Origin: Ancylomarina longa
Lineage (GTDB): Bacteria > Bacteroidota > Bacteroidia > Bacteroidales > Marinifilaceae
Length of the DNA stretch: 64,000 nt
Direction: 5' to 3'
Assembly (NCBI RefSeq): GCF_003996985.1
Contig: NZ_RJJX01000007.1
Span: 62,001-126,000 of the forward strand
Shown piece after piece: positions 53,339 through 60,615 of this stretch (position 1 is its first letter; each line of letters opens with the position of its first letter). A program made the translations under genes and the position numbers. The notes beneath the pieces are model-generated. The model was not told the DNA's origin and searched no databases. It saw nothing but the letters and a program-made list of their open reading frames with translations.

Positions 53339-55132
53339 TTACTTAATGCTTATCGCATTAAACTTACATTTGTCCATACATGTACCACATTTGATACATT
53401 TAGCTGCATCAATAACGTGAGCTTCTTTTCGTTCACCAATAATACAATCAACCGGACAATTCCTGGCACATAAAGTACATCCAACACAAAGTTCCGGATC
53501 AATCACATACTGCATTAAAGCCTTACATTGACCAGCAGGACATTTATGATCTTCAACATGAGCAATATACTCATCATAGAAGTTTTCAATTGTAGAAAGC
53601 ACAGGATTTGGAGAAGTCTGTCCCAACCCACAAAGAGAGGTATCTTTAATTACAGTACTTAAGTTTCTCAACAGGTCAAGATCCTCTTTAGTACCTTTTC
53701 CTTCGGTAATTTTATTAAGCAATTCGTAAAGACGCTTATTTCCAACACGACAAGGAGTACATTTACCACAAGATTCTTCAACCGTAAAATCCAAGTAGAA
53801 TTTTGCCATAGATACCATACAATCGTCCTCATCCATAACAATCATACCACCCGATCCCATCATGGAACCCACAGCAATCAAATTATCAAAATCGATAGGT
53901 GTATCCAGATGTTTTTCGGTTAAGCAACCTCCAGAAGGACCTCCTGTTTGTACCGCTTTGAATTTTTTACCATCCTTGATGCCACCACCAATTTCATAGA
54001 TCACTTCGCGTAGCGTTGTTCCCATTGGAACCTCAATCAAACCAACATTATTGATTTTTCCTGCCAAAGCAAATACTTTGGTTCCAGCAGATTTCTCCGT
54101 TCCAATTTTCTTAAACCAAGCAGCCCCTTTATTGATGATTACCGGAACATTAGCAAAGGTTTCTACATTATTTACATTGGTAGGCTTACCATTGTAACCT
54201 GATTCAGCAGGAAATGGAGGCTTTACAGTTGGTTCACCACGAAGACCTTCCATAGAATGGATTAGAGCTGTTTCTTCACCACACACAAATGCTCCCGCTC
54301 CGTAACGCATTTCAACATCAAAGCTAAAGCCCGCTCCAAGAATATCATTACCTAATAAACCATATTCACGAGCTTGCTTAATCGCAACCTTTAAGCGTTG
54401 AATGGCCAAAGGATATTCAGCACGAATATATATTACCCCCTTAGTTGCGCCCATAGTATAAGCACAAATTGCCATAGCCTCCAATACAGAATGTGGATCT
54501 CCCTCTAGGATGGAACGATCCATAAATGCACCTGGATCTCCCTCATCGGCATTACAAACCACATATTTTTGATCAGCTTTATTCTTAGAAGCAAATTCCC
54601 ATTTTAAACCGGTTGGGAATCCTCCTCCTCCTCGTCCTCGAAGACCAGATGCTTTGATTTCATCTATCACCAATTGAGGAGTCATGTCGGTTAAACATTT
54701 TCCCAAAGCTGCATATCCATCACGAGAAATATATTCATCTATATTTTCAGGATTAATAAATCCACAATTCCGAAGTGCGATACGAATTTGCTTCTTGTAA
54801 AATTCCATATGCTTGGAATCGCTTACCACTTCTTTCTTTTCAGGATCCACATAAAGTAAACGCATCACCTTACGTCCTTTTACGATATGTTCGTCTATAA
54901 TTTCTTCGGCATCTTCGGGTTTTACCTCCACATAGAAAGTGTTATCCGGTAAAATCTTAACAATTGGTCCTTTTTCACAGAATCCGAAGCAACCAGTCAT
55001 CACAACTTGCACTTCATCTTCCAGACCTTTCGCTTTTAAAGCCTCCTGTAAATTATTCTGAATAGTCTCACTTGCAGAAGCACGACATCCGGTACCACCA
55101 CAAATAAGAATATGCATTTTATACTTTTCCAT
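53339..55132 (-). CDS. hydB: Bifurcating [FeFe] hydrogenase beta subunit, NuoF-like, FMN/NAD(H)
   Basis: A 597-aa flavoprotein. The N-terminus is a [2Fe-2S] thioredoxin-like domain (CGGTGC and TGCFGFC, about 11-52). The NuoF core follows, with GLRGRGGGGFPTGLKW and NADEGDPGAFMDR for FMN and NADH binding, and ESCGKCTPCRVG for a [4Fe-4S] cluster. The last 65 residues add two [4Fe-4S] motifs (CVGCTLCARNCP, CIKCGTCMDKC). This is the HydB/HndC architecture. It binds NAD(H) and probably splits electrons between NAD and ferredoxin paths. It lies 13 bp before hydA. Confidence 0.96.
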   Translation of the reverse strand: MEKYKMHILICGGTGCRASASETIQNNLQEALKAKGLEDEVQVVMTGCFGFCEKGPIVKILPDNTFYVEVKPEDAEEIIDEHIVKGRKVMRLLYVDPEKKEVVSDSKHMEFYKKQIRIALRNCGFINPENIDEYISRDGYAALGKCLTDMTPQLVIDEIKASGLRGRGGGGFPTGLKWEFASKNKADQKYVVCNADEGDPGAFMDRSILEGDPHSVLEAMAICAYTMGATKGVIYIRAEYPLAIQRLKVAIKQAREYGLLGNDILGAGFSFDVEMRYGAGAFVCGEETALIHSMEGLRGEPTVKPPFPAESGYNGKPTNVNNVETFANVPVIINKGAAWFKKIGTEKSAGTKVFALAGKINNVGLIEVPMGTTLREVIYEIGGGIKDGKKFKAVQTGGPSGGCLTEKHLDTPIDFDNLIAVGSMMGSGGMIVMDEDDCMVSMAKFYLDFTVEESCGKCTPCRVGNKRLYELLNKITEGKGTKEDLDLLRNLSTVIKDTSLCGLGQTSPNPVLSTIENFYDEYIAHVEDHKCPAGQCKALMQYVIDPELCVGCTLCARNCPVDCIIGERKEAHVIDAAKCIKCGTCMDKCKFNAISIK

Positions 55133-55152
55133 AATTGTCGTTTCGTTTAGGT

Positions 55153-55548
55153 TTAGTTGTCAATAGTTTTGTAGTTCACCGGAATAATACCATCAACCAA
55201 TTCACCGTTCTTAATGTATTTCTCAACAATTTCATCGGCTTTTTTGGTATCTACATCGCCAAAAACGATTGGTTCTTTACCAGGTAATTTCACTTCAATT
55301 GTAGGTTCTGCATAACAATAGCCCATACACCCAGTTTGGGTAACTACTGCTTGAATTCCTCTTTTGGCTGTTACGTCAATAAGGAAATCCATCACCTCCT
55401 TAGCACCAGAGGCAATTCCGCAAGTTGCCATAGCAACTTTAATCTGAACCAGACCTTCGGGATTGTTGCTTTTCTCCCTAAGATCCATCTTTGACTGCAG
55501 CTCTTCTTTTATTCTCTTCAGATCTGCAAGGGATTTAACTTTTGCCAT
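55153..55548 (-). CDS. HndB-like (2Fe-2S) ferredoxin domain protein
   Basis: A 131-aa thioredoxin-like [2Fe-2S] protein. Ligand cysteines are seen in MATCGIASGA (one) and TQTGCMGYCYAEP (two), with one fewer than usual around the first, as in HndB proteins. The N-terminal helix (SLADLKRIKEELQSKMDLREK) is characteristic. It is encoded between the ATPase gene and hydB in the same operon, 20 bp before hydB. An electron-transfer or assembly role with the hydrogenase is likely. Confidence 0.88.
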   Translation of the reverse strand: MAKVKSLADLKRIKEELQSKMDLREKSNNPEGLVQIKVAMATCGIASGAKEVMDFLIDVTAKRGIQAVVTQTGCMGYCYAEPTIEVKLPGKEPIVFGDVDTKKADEIVEKYIKNGELVDGIIPVNYKTIDN

Positions 55549-55579
55549 AATCTCTAATTATTAAAGGTTAGAATTTATA

Positions 55580-56122
55580 CTATATTATTATTGTGTTTAG
55601 GTTCTCTTTAATTAACTCTTTTAAATATTGCATGATATTCGGATCTGATACAGAAACCTCCTCCAGCACTTCCTTTATTTCTTTTGTATCAAAAATATAT
55701 TCGCCTTTCTCCGTTCTATGTCGATAAATAAAATCCATTTCCGGATTTGCTCCAAGAAGCAAAACCATAGTTCCTGCAATATCACCCAAAACAGGTCTAT
55801 CGATATGTGAAAGAGAAAAACAAACGTCCAATCTTGTTCCCTTTCCTTCTTCTGACCATATTTCCATATTACCACCGGTTTGTTCCGCATTTTGTTTCAG
55901 CAAGGACAAGCCAAGTCCTACTTTACGCGTAGTTCTTGTCGTAAAAAAAGGATCGCAAACTCTCTCCAATATTTCTGTCGACATGCCACATCCATTATCT
56001 TTAATCGTAATGGAATACAGATCCTCTTTTTGATTTTCATTTATATCCAATTCAACAAGTGATGCTTTAGCTCTCACCGAATTTTGGATAATATCCATGA
56101 TATGCAACGATAAATCTTTCAT
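55580..56122 (-). CDS. Histidine-kinase-type ATP-binding protein
   Basis: A 180-aa protein that is essentially only an HATPase_c (GHKL) domain: N-box LHIMDIIQNSVRAKASLVEL, G1 IKDNGCGMS, then DPFFTTRTTRKVGLGLSLL and a QTGGNMEI segment, as in sensor kinases. It has no dimerisation/phospho-acceptor His domain. Within the hydrogenase operon (between PHP and HndB genes) it may pair with another operon member to phosphorylate or sequester a regulator. The role is inference. Confidence 0.85.
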   Translation of the reverse strand: MKDLSLHIMDIIQNSVRAKASLVELDINENQKEDLYSITIKDNGCGMSTEILERVCDPFFTTRTTRKVGLGLSLLKQNAEQTGGNMEIWSEEGKGTRLDVCFSLSHIDRPVLGDIAGTMVLLLGANPEMDFIYRHRTEKGEYIFDTKEIKEVLEEVSVSDPNIMQYLKELIKENLNTIII

Positions 56123-56142
56123 TAAATAATTAGGTTTAAGCT

Positions 56143-56883
56143 TTACTCTATCTCTACCAATCTTTTATTCAAACCATGTAAGGCCATTCTTATTTCTGAA
56201 AAACTCAGGCTATCCAAATGAAACTTGCTAACAGCATCACCAATATTCTCTATATAATGAGCATCTGAACTTTGAATAAACGTATATGCATTCAAATACT
56301 TATTCTTTTTTAAAAATTCACGTTTTGTAATATGTCGTGAAATTTCCAATGCATCAACGTTTAAATCAGGAGGTAAAAAGCCCAACTGACTAATCACACT
56401 GTTTTGCATTTTATTGACATGAGCCGGAATAAACAAACCATTCAATTGATGAACCATTTTTTCAATATCATTTATTCCCTTCTTCAGTCCCGAAACCAAT
56501 AAATTTTCAATTTCTTTAATGATCTCTTCCTTCTCGTTTACCATTACCTGATAGCCAAAATGCTTTATATCATTCGGTATATTTGGCAAATTCTCCTCCA
56601 AATAGTACTGAAATTCGGACAAGCATTCTTCATTTTCAAAAAAACACAAACAATGCACTTCCTCGCGAGTAGTTACCTCCGCTCCCATTAGAACCATAAT
56701 CCCTTCTTTTTCTGCCAATTTCCTAATTAAAGGAGCATGTAAGGTTGAATTATGATCCGTTATTCCCAATATGTCAATAGCACGTTCCTTAGCTTTTCGA
56801 ACAATATTTACCGGACTCATCTCCAAATCACCGCAAGGAGATAAGACTGTATGCGTGTGCAAATCTGCCCGGTAAACCTTCAT
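56143..56883 (-). CDS. PHP domain phosphoesterase
   Basis: A 246-aa protein with the four PHP metal motifs: DLHTHTVLSPCGD near the start, GITDHNS near 42, MGAEVTTREEVHCLCFF near 66 with its Glu and His, and SSDAHYIENIG near 211. It resembles TrpH/YciV-type nucleotide phosphoesterases, but a catalytic DNA polymerase context is absent. Homologs occur in [FeFe] hydrogenase operons with DRTGG and HATPase proteins. Its substrate there is not known; it may remove phosphate in a signalling step. Confidence 0.88.
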   Translation of the reverse strand: MKVYRADLHTHTVLSPCGDLEMSPVNIVRKAKERAIDILGITDHNSTLHAPLIRKLAEKEGIMVLMGAEVTTREEVHCLCFFENEECLSEFQYYLEENLPNIPNDIKHFGYQVMVNEKEEIIKEIENLLVSGLKKGINDIEKMVHQLNGLFIPAHVNKMQNSVISQLGFLPPDLNVDALEISRHITKREFLKKNKYLNAYTFIQSSDAHYIENIGDAVSKFHLDSLSFSEIRMALHGLNKRLVEIE

Positions 56884-56886
56884 GCC

Positions 56887-57228
56887 CTACTTCGTCCTTT
56901 TAATCAAATCATATATTTTTCCCGTCAGCTCAAATGTTTCTTCCTCCGAGGAAAGAATAGGAATTCCTTCCTCATTGCTCTGTGCCGCAGTATCCTCTTC
57001 TGGTTGGTATCCTTTTACTAAAATAATGGCAGCTAAATCCTTTAGTGAAGCAATTGCCATGATATTTTTATGCGTTTGTAAGGTGAGCCAAATCTGATTT
57101 TCGTTGGCATTTCCCATCACATCGCTAAGCAAGTCAGAAGTATATCCACCGACTATTTCGCGATTTAAGCCTGCGGCTCCACTACATATTTTTAAGCCCA
57201 ATTGGTCTACAATATCCTGTACTTTCAT
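56887..57228 (-). CDS. DRTGG domain protein (second of two)
   Basis: A 113-aa protein: MKVQDIVDQLGLKICSGAAGLNREIVGGYTSDLLSDVMGNA matches the DRTGG ligand-binding domain found in HPr kinase and CBS-regulated phosphatases. The second half (SLKDLAAIILVKGYQ) completes the domain. It is a small stand-alone version that probably binds a nucleotide or phosphate ligand. A sister gene (59021-59374) opens the operon, about 20-30% alike by eye in the N-terminal 50 residues. It begins three bases after the HydS-like gene. Confidence 0.85.
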   Translation of the reverse strand: MKVQDIVDQLGLKICSGAAGLNREIVGGYTSDLLSDVMGNANENQIWLTLQTHKNIMAIASLKDLAAIILVKGYQPEEDTAAQSNEEGIPILSSEEETFELTGKIYDLIKRTK

Positions 57229-57231
57229 ATT

Positions 57232-58599
57232 CTATTTTCCCTTAATATTCTTCTTTTCAAATCGTTCTTTTCCCCAAGTCTTTTCGGATATATCAAAAGA
57301 TTCCTGTGGCGAAATTAATTCTTCTTTCACGAGCATTTTTTGCAGAAAAACACATTGTGTCATCTTCGCCTTACCCTGAACAATATCTTCCGCCAAAGCC
57401 TGACAGCGAGGTGCTCCACATGCTCCACAATCGATTCCTGGAAGCACTCTCATTATACGATTTATTTTTTTCATTTTACCCATCGCCACCATCATATCTG
57501 TATCAAGGCTGACAATGGATCGGGGCTCAATATTTTTTATCGAGATATTATCCAATAAATAGGAACGGTACTTTTCAATTTCCCTTTCCTTTAAAATTTC
57601 TGGTCTATTTTTATGGTGATAAGCTGCACGCTTTCGAAGTCGCTCAATAGCTAAGAATCTATTCTCTGTAGCCAATACACCTCCGGCACAGGAATGATCA
57701 CAAGCTCTCAATTCCAGAAAATCAACATCTGAGATTACCTCGTTTTCCAGTTTCTCCAGAACTTCTATCACATTGTGAATTTCATCAATAGCCAAACACC
57801 GACCGGAATACTGAGAAGCTTCCCCATTCGTAAGTGTCCAACCTATCATCCTCCTTGAAAGATGTCGTTTCAAAGGTACTTCCTTCGCTTTTTCTTTATT
57901 TTGTTTAATGCTCAACAGAACTTTATTATAGATAAAATCCATGTTAATAACGCCATCAATCAGCATTTCTTCTGTTCCAACAGGACTCTTTACCGCAGCA
58001 ATCTTGGCAGCACAAGGAGTAACATAGAATATTCCAATTTCCTCGCGTTGGAAACCCTCATCCATCAATTTTTTACGATAGAATAAAGCAGAAATATCAA
58101 TAACCGGTTTTAAATGTATGATATGGTCAACAAGTGCAGGGAATTTAACCTGTATCAAACGAACTATTGCTGGACAAAAACTAGATATAAAGGGGCGATT
58201 TTGGTAATTCTTGTGCATGTAATTTTTGGTGACATCTGTTAAGATATCTGCTGTTTCATCTACCTCGTACACATGAGTAAATCCCAGCTCTTTAATTACA
58301 GCATAGATTTGCTCCTCTTTTATTTCATCAGGAAATTGACCTAGTAAAACTGTTGGAAGTAAAGCTACTCTCTGTTTGTAATTGAATATTTTAGTGAAAT
58401 CATCCTGTTCTACAAATATGGCATTTACCGGACATGCTTTCAAACATTCCCCACAGTCCACACAGGCATTCTTATTGATATTGGCAATTCCATTTTTCAC
58501 ACGAATAGCAGAAGTAGGACACACATTCATACAATGTGTACAACCAATACACACCTCTTCTACGACTTTTAATGCATGATAAAAATGAATCTTCTCCAT
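57232..58599 (-). CDS. Divergent [FeFe]-hydrogenase-like protein, probable sensory type (group D / HydS-like)
   Basis: A 455-aa protein. Two N-terminal [4Fe-4S] motifs (Cys 17/20/23/27 and 46/49/52/56) lead to an H-cluster domain. The H-cluster cysteines are all kept: Cys142 in SSFCP, Cys196 in TPCAAK and Cys300/304 in RACDHSC. The catalytic surroundings differ from HydA: the proton-relay Cys is Phe141, MPC is TPC, the Glu of the L2 motif is gone, and PGGCxGGG is replaced by DHSCAGG. A C-terminal [4Fe-4S]-type motif follows (Cys 391, 394, 399, 416). Characterised proteins of this build are slow H2 enzymes thought to be sensors. It lies inside the operon of the hydrogenase itself. Confidence 0.88.
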   Translation of the reverse strand: MEKIHFYHALKVVEEVCIGCTHCMNVCPTSAIRVKNGIANINKNACVDCGECLKACPVNAIFVEQDDFTKIFNYKQRVALLPTVLLGQFPDEIKEEQIYAVIKELGFTHVYEVDETADILTDVTKNYMHKNYQNRPFISSFCPAIVRLIQVKFPALVDHIIHLKPVIDISALFYRKKLMDEGFQREEIGIFYVTPCAAKIAAVKSPVGTEEMLIDGVINMDFIYNKVLLSIKQNKEKAKEVPLKRHLSRRMIGWTLTNGEASQYSGRCLAIDEIHNVIEVLEKLENEVISDVDFLELRACDHSCAGGVLATENRFLAIERLRKRAAYHHKNRPEILKEREIEKYRSYLLDNISIKNIEPRSIVSLDTDMMVAMGKMKKINRIMRVLPGIDCGACGAPRCQALAEDIVQGKAKMTQCVFLQKMLVKEELISPQESFDISEKTWGKERFEKKNIKGK

Positions 58600-58605
58600 C
58601 TTAGA

Positions 58606-59019
58606 CTATTTCAAATAGTTAACAATTTCAACTATTGTACCTACATTCACTTTACTCGATATATTTAATTGATCTGAGTTCTTTTTAATATTCGGAAGTC
58701 CCATTCCAGCACCAAATCCCATTTCCCGAACCTTCGGCGTTGCAGTAGAATATCCTTCTTGCATTGCCTGATCAATATCCGGAATTCCCGGTCCCTTATC
58801 CTGTATTGTAACGCTCACTTTATCCGGAATTATTTCTACATTCATTTCCCCCTCGTAAGCATGTGCAACTACATTTACCTCTGCCTCGTAAAGAGAAACA
58901 ACCGTCCTTTTAATTATTTTAGGATCAACATTCAATTGTTTCAATATCTTTTTCACCTCGCTGGAAGCTGTTCCCGCTTTAGAAAAATTCCCCCCTTCTA
59001 TTTCAAATCTAAACTCCAT
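58606..59019 (-). CDS. RsbW-like ATP-binding protein (anti-sigma-factor kinase type)
   Basis: A 137-aa HATPase_c protein of the RsbW/SpoIIAB class: N-box VVSLYEAEVNVVAHAYEG, DKGPGIPDIDQAM, then a Gly-rich lid GFGAGMGLPNIKK. It has no separate His-phosphotransfer domain. In the operon it sits between the first DRTGG gene and the HydS-like gene, with gaps of 1 and 6 bases. Such proteins bind or phosphorylate partner regulators; here the target may be a DRTGG or other small protein of the operon. Confidence 0.87.
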   Translation of the reverse strand: MEFRFEIEGGNFSKAGTASSEVKKILKQLNVDPKIIKRTVVSLYEAEVNVVAHAYEGEMNVEIIPDKVSVTIQDKGPGIPDIDQAMQEGYSTATPKVREMGFGAGMGLPNIKKNSDQLNISSKVNVGTIVEIVNYLK

Positions 59020-59020
59020 A

Positions 59021-59374
59021 TTAATATACTGGTTTTAAACCCAATTCATTTAGAGCTGCACAAGCACGAAACATCGAATATCCACACTCCAATAAAGCAA
59101 TACCATGTTCACAAGCCAATTCTTGCATTTCTTTCGATGCTTTTTTATCCCTCACGAATATAATGTGCGATATATCCAACATCTCGGAAGTTCTGATAGT
59201 TTGCAAATTATTCATCCCTGTGATTAAAAGAAGATTTTCCGTATCAATTGTAAGAACATCACTCATTAAATCGGAAGCAAATCCAAATTCTAACTTGCGA
59301 TCTAAATCACATTTACCGCAAACTATTCGTGCATTAAGTTTATTAACTATATCTGCTACCTTAACCATACCCAT
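59021..59374 (-). CDS. DRTGG domain protein (first of two)
   Basis: A 117-aa protein (MGMVKVADIVNKLNARIVCGKCDLDRKLEFGFASDLMSDVL), the DRTGG fold with the GFASDLMSDVL strand-turn that corresponds to GYTSDLLSDVM in its sister at 56887-57228. It continues with ISHIIFVRDKKAS and an extra C-terminal helix (YSMFRACAALNELG). It is the first gene of the hydrogenase operon. The start could be 59374 or 59368. It probably binds a small ligand; no enzyme motif is visible. Confidence 0.85.
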   Translation of the reverse strand: MGMVKVADIVNKLNARIVCGKCDLDRKLEFGFASDLMSDVLTIDTENLLLITGMNNLQTIRTSEMLDISHIIFVRDKKASKEMQELACEHGIALLECGYSMFRACAALNELGLKPVY

Positions 59375-59675
59375 GAGTGAAATTATGTTTCTTTTTTATT
59401 TTTTTTAACGGCACTAAGATAGGTAATTGGAAATTATTAAGGAATGATAGATAAAGGAATAGCGTGATTTTTAAAGAATAAATAATTAATCTAAATAATA
59501 TTGTACCCTCTAAGAATTCTAAATAAAAATAGCTATTATTTCTGCTGTCAATTATTCAAATGAAAAGCAATTATTTTTTATTCCTGGATTCAAAAAGTAA
59601 AAGTAAATTTTTACTTATATTCGTTTATTCAGAATACATACAACCCTCTTGATTAGAGGATTTTTTCTTTATTAG
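59375..59675. other. Promoter region of the hydrogenase operon and the USP-like gene
   Basis: About 300 bp of strongly AT-rich DNA between divergent transcripts. It must hold the hydrogenase-operon promoter, but I find no good TAnnTTTG on the minus strand (the nearest is TATCTTAG near 59417). No inverted repeat stands out as an operator. Confidence 0.5.
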
Positions 59676-60491
59676 ATGACAATAAAAAAGCAACATATAC
59701 TTGTTATAATACAAGATTTAAAGTCCTTAAATGTGGCAATTAAACATGCTTTTAAATTAGCAGGTATTTTTAAATGCGAAGTAGCCTTCACTTTTTTTCA
59801 AAATCATGAAGAACAGCAATTAGACGAGAATACCATTGAATTAATTAAAAATGCTAACCCCAGTGATATATCGTATCAAATAGTTAGGACGGATACACCA
59901 AAACGGGGACTTAACAACCTTATACAACAATTAGAAGCAATCTTTATTCTAACTCAATTCCCTGTTCATAGAATCGATCGCTCCTACAAGCTCAATCCAA
60001 TTTTTAAATGGTTATTTGATGCCAAAATTCCTACAATTCTACTAAGCAGAAATACCAAATTAGAATGTAATTACAAGAACATTATTATCCCTGTAAATTA
60101 CCGTAAGGAATGTAAGGAAAAAATGATATGGGCTAGTTATTTTGGACGTTTTAATCAAGCGGTACTCCATCTAATTGCAGCAAGTGAACAATCGGAAGAT
60201 TTAAGTAGAAAAATAAAGGCGACCCTACTCTTTACGAAGAAGATGTTTGAGCAATTTAAATTCGATTATAAGATCATCAAGAGTCAATCCAATAGTTTTT
60301 CACTGGAAAAAGAAGCCTATGAATTATCTTCCAGATTGGATTCTGACCTGATGGTACTGATGTTAAATCATCAGGAAGGATGGTTTAGCACCCATTTCGG
60401 ACCACAGAAGTTGAAAAAATATTTATGCCAAAAGGAAAGTCCAATCCTGTTTATTAATCCCTTAAAGGATTACTTTTTACCCTGTAGTTAA
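59676..60491 (+). CDS. Universal stress protein-like, two-domain
   Basis: A 271-aa protein with two USP-like alpha/beta halves. The first starts KQHILVIIQDLKSLNVAIKHAFKLAGIFKCEVAF, the second near residue 130 with YKNIIIPVNYRKECKEKMIWASYFG. The ATP-binding Gly motif of classical UspA is not obvious, and the end (CQKESPILFINP) keeps only the last strand. It diverges from the hydrogenase operon. The function is unknown; a nucleotide-binding or stress role is a guess from the fold. Confidence 0.7.
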   Translation: MTIKKQHILVIIQDLKSLNVAIKHAFKLAGIFKCEVAFTFFQNHEEQQLDENTIELIKNANPSDISYQIVRTDTPKRGLNNLIQQLEAIFILTQFPVHRIDRSYKLNPIFKWLFDAKIPTILLSRNTKLECNYKNIIIPVNYRKECKEKMIWASYFGRFNQAVLHLIAASEQSEDLSRKIKATLLFTKKMFEQFKFDYKIIKSQSNSFSLEKEAYELSSRLDSDLMVLMLNHQEGWFSTHFGPQKLKKYLCQKESPILFINPLKDYFLPCS

Positions 60492-60556
60492 TAGAACACA
60501 TCCCTTACAGTTTATTGGGAAATTTCACTTTATAGCATCTCTAAAATAGGCATAAC

Positions 60557-60597
60557 AAAAAAAGGAATTACCTAATACGGCAATTCCTTTTTTTTAT
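60557..60597. terminator. Bidirectional terminator, USP-like / S46 peptidase
   Basis: Stem aaaaaaaggaatt / aattccttttttt in the convergent gap, with T-runs on both strands. Confidence 0.88.
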
Positions 60598-60615
60598 CTC
60601 ATTAATAATAGAGCG

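Noticed and set aside
53339-55132. The NuoF/NuoE-like genes as parts of respiratory complex I
   Set aside because: No other nuo genes adjoin; HydA with a full H-cluster motif set lies in the same unit, and the extra N- and C-terminal Fe-S domains fit HydB.
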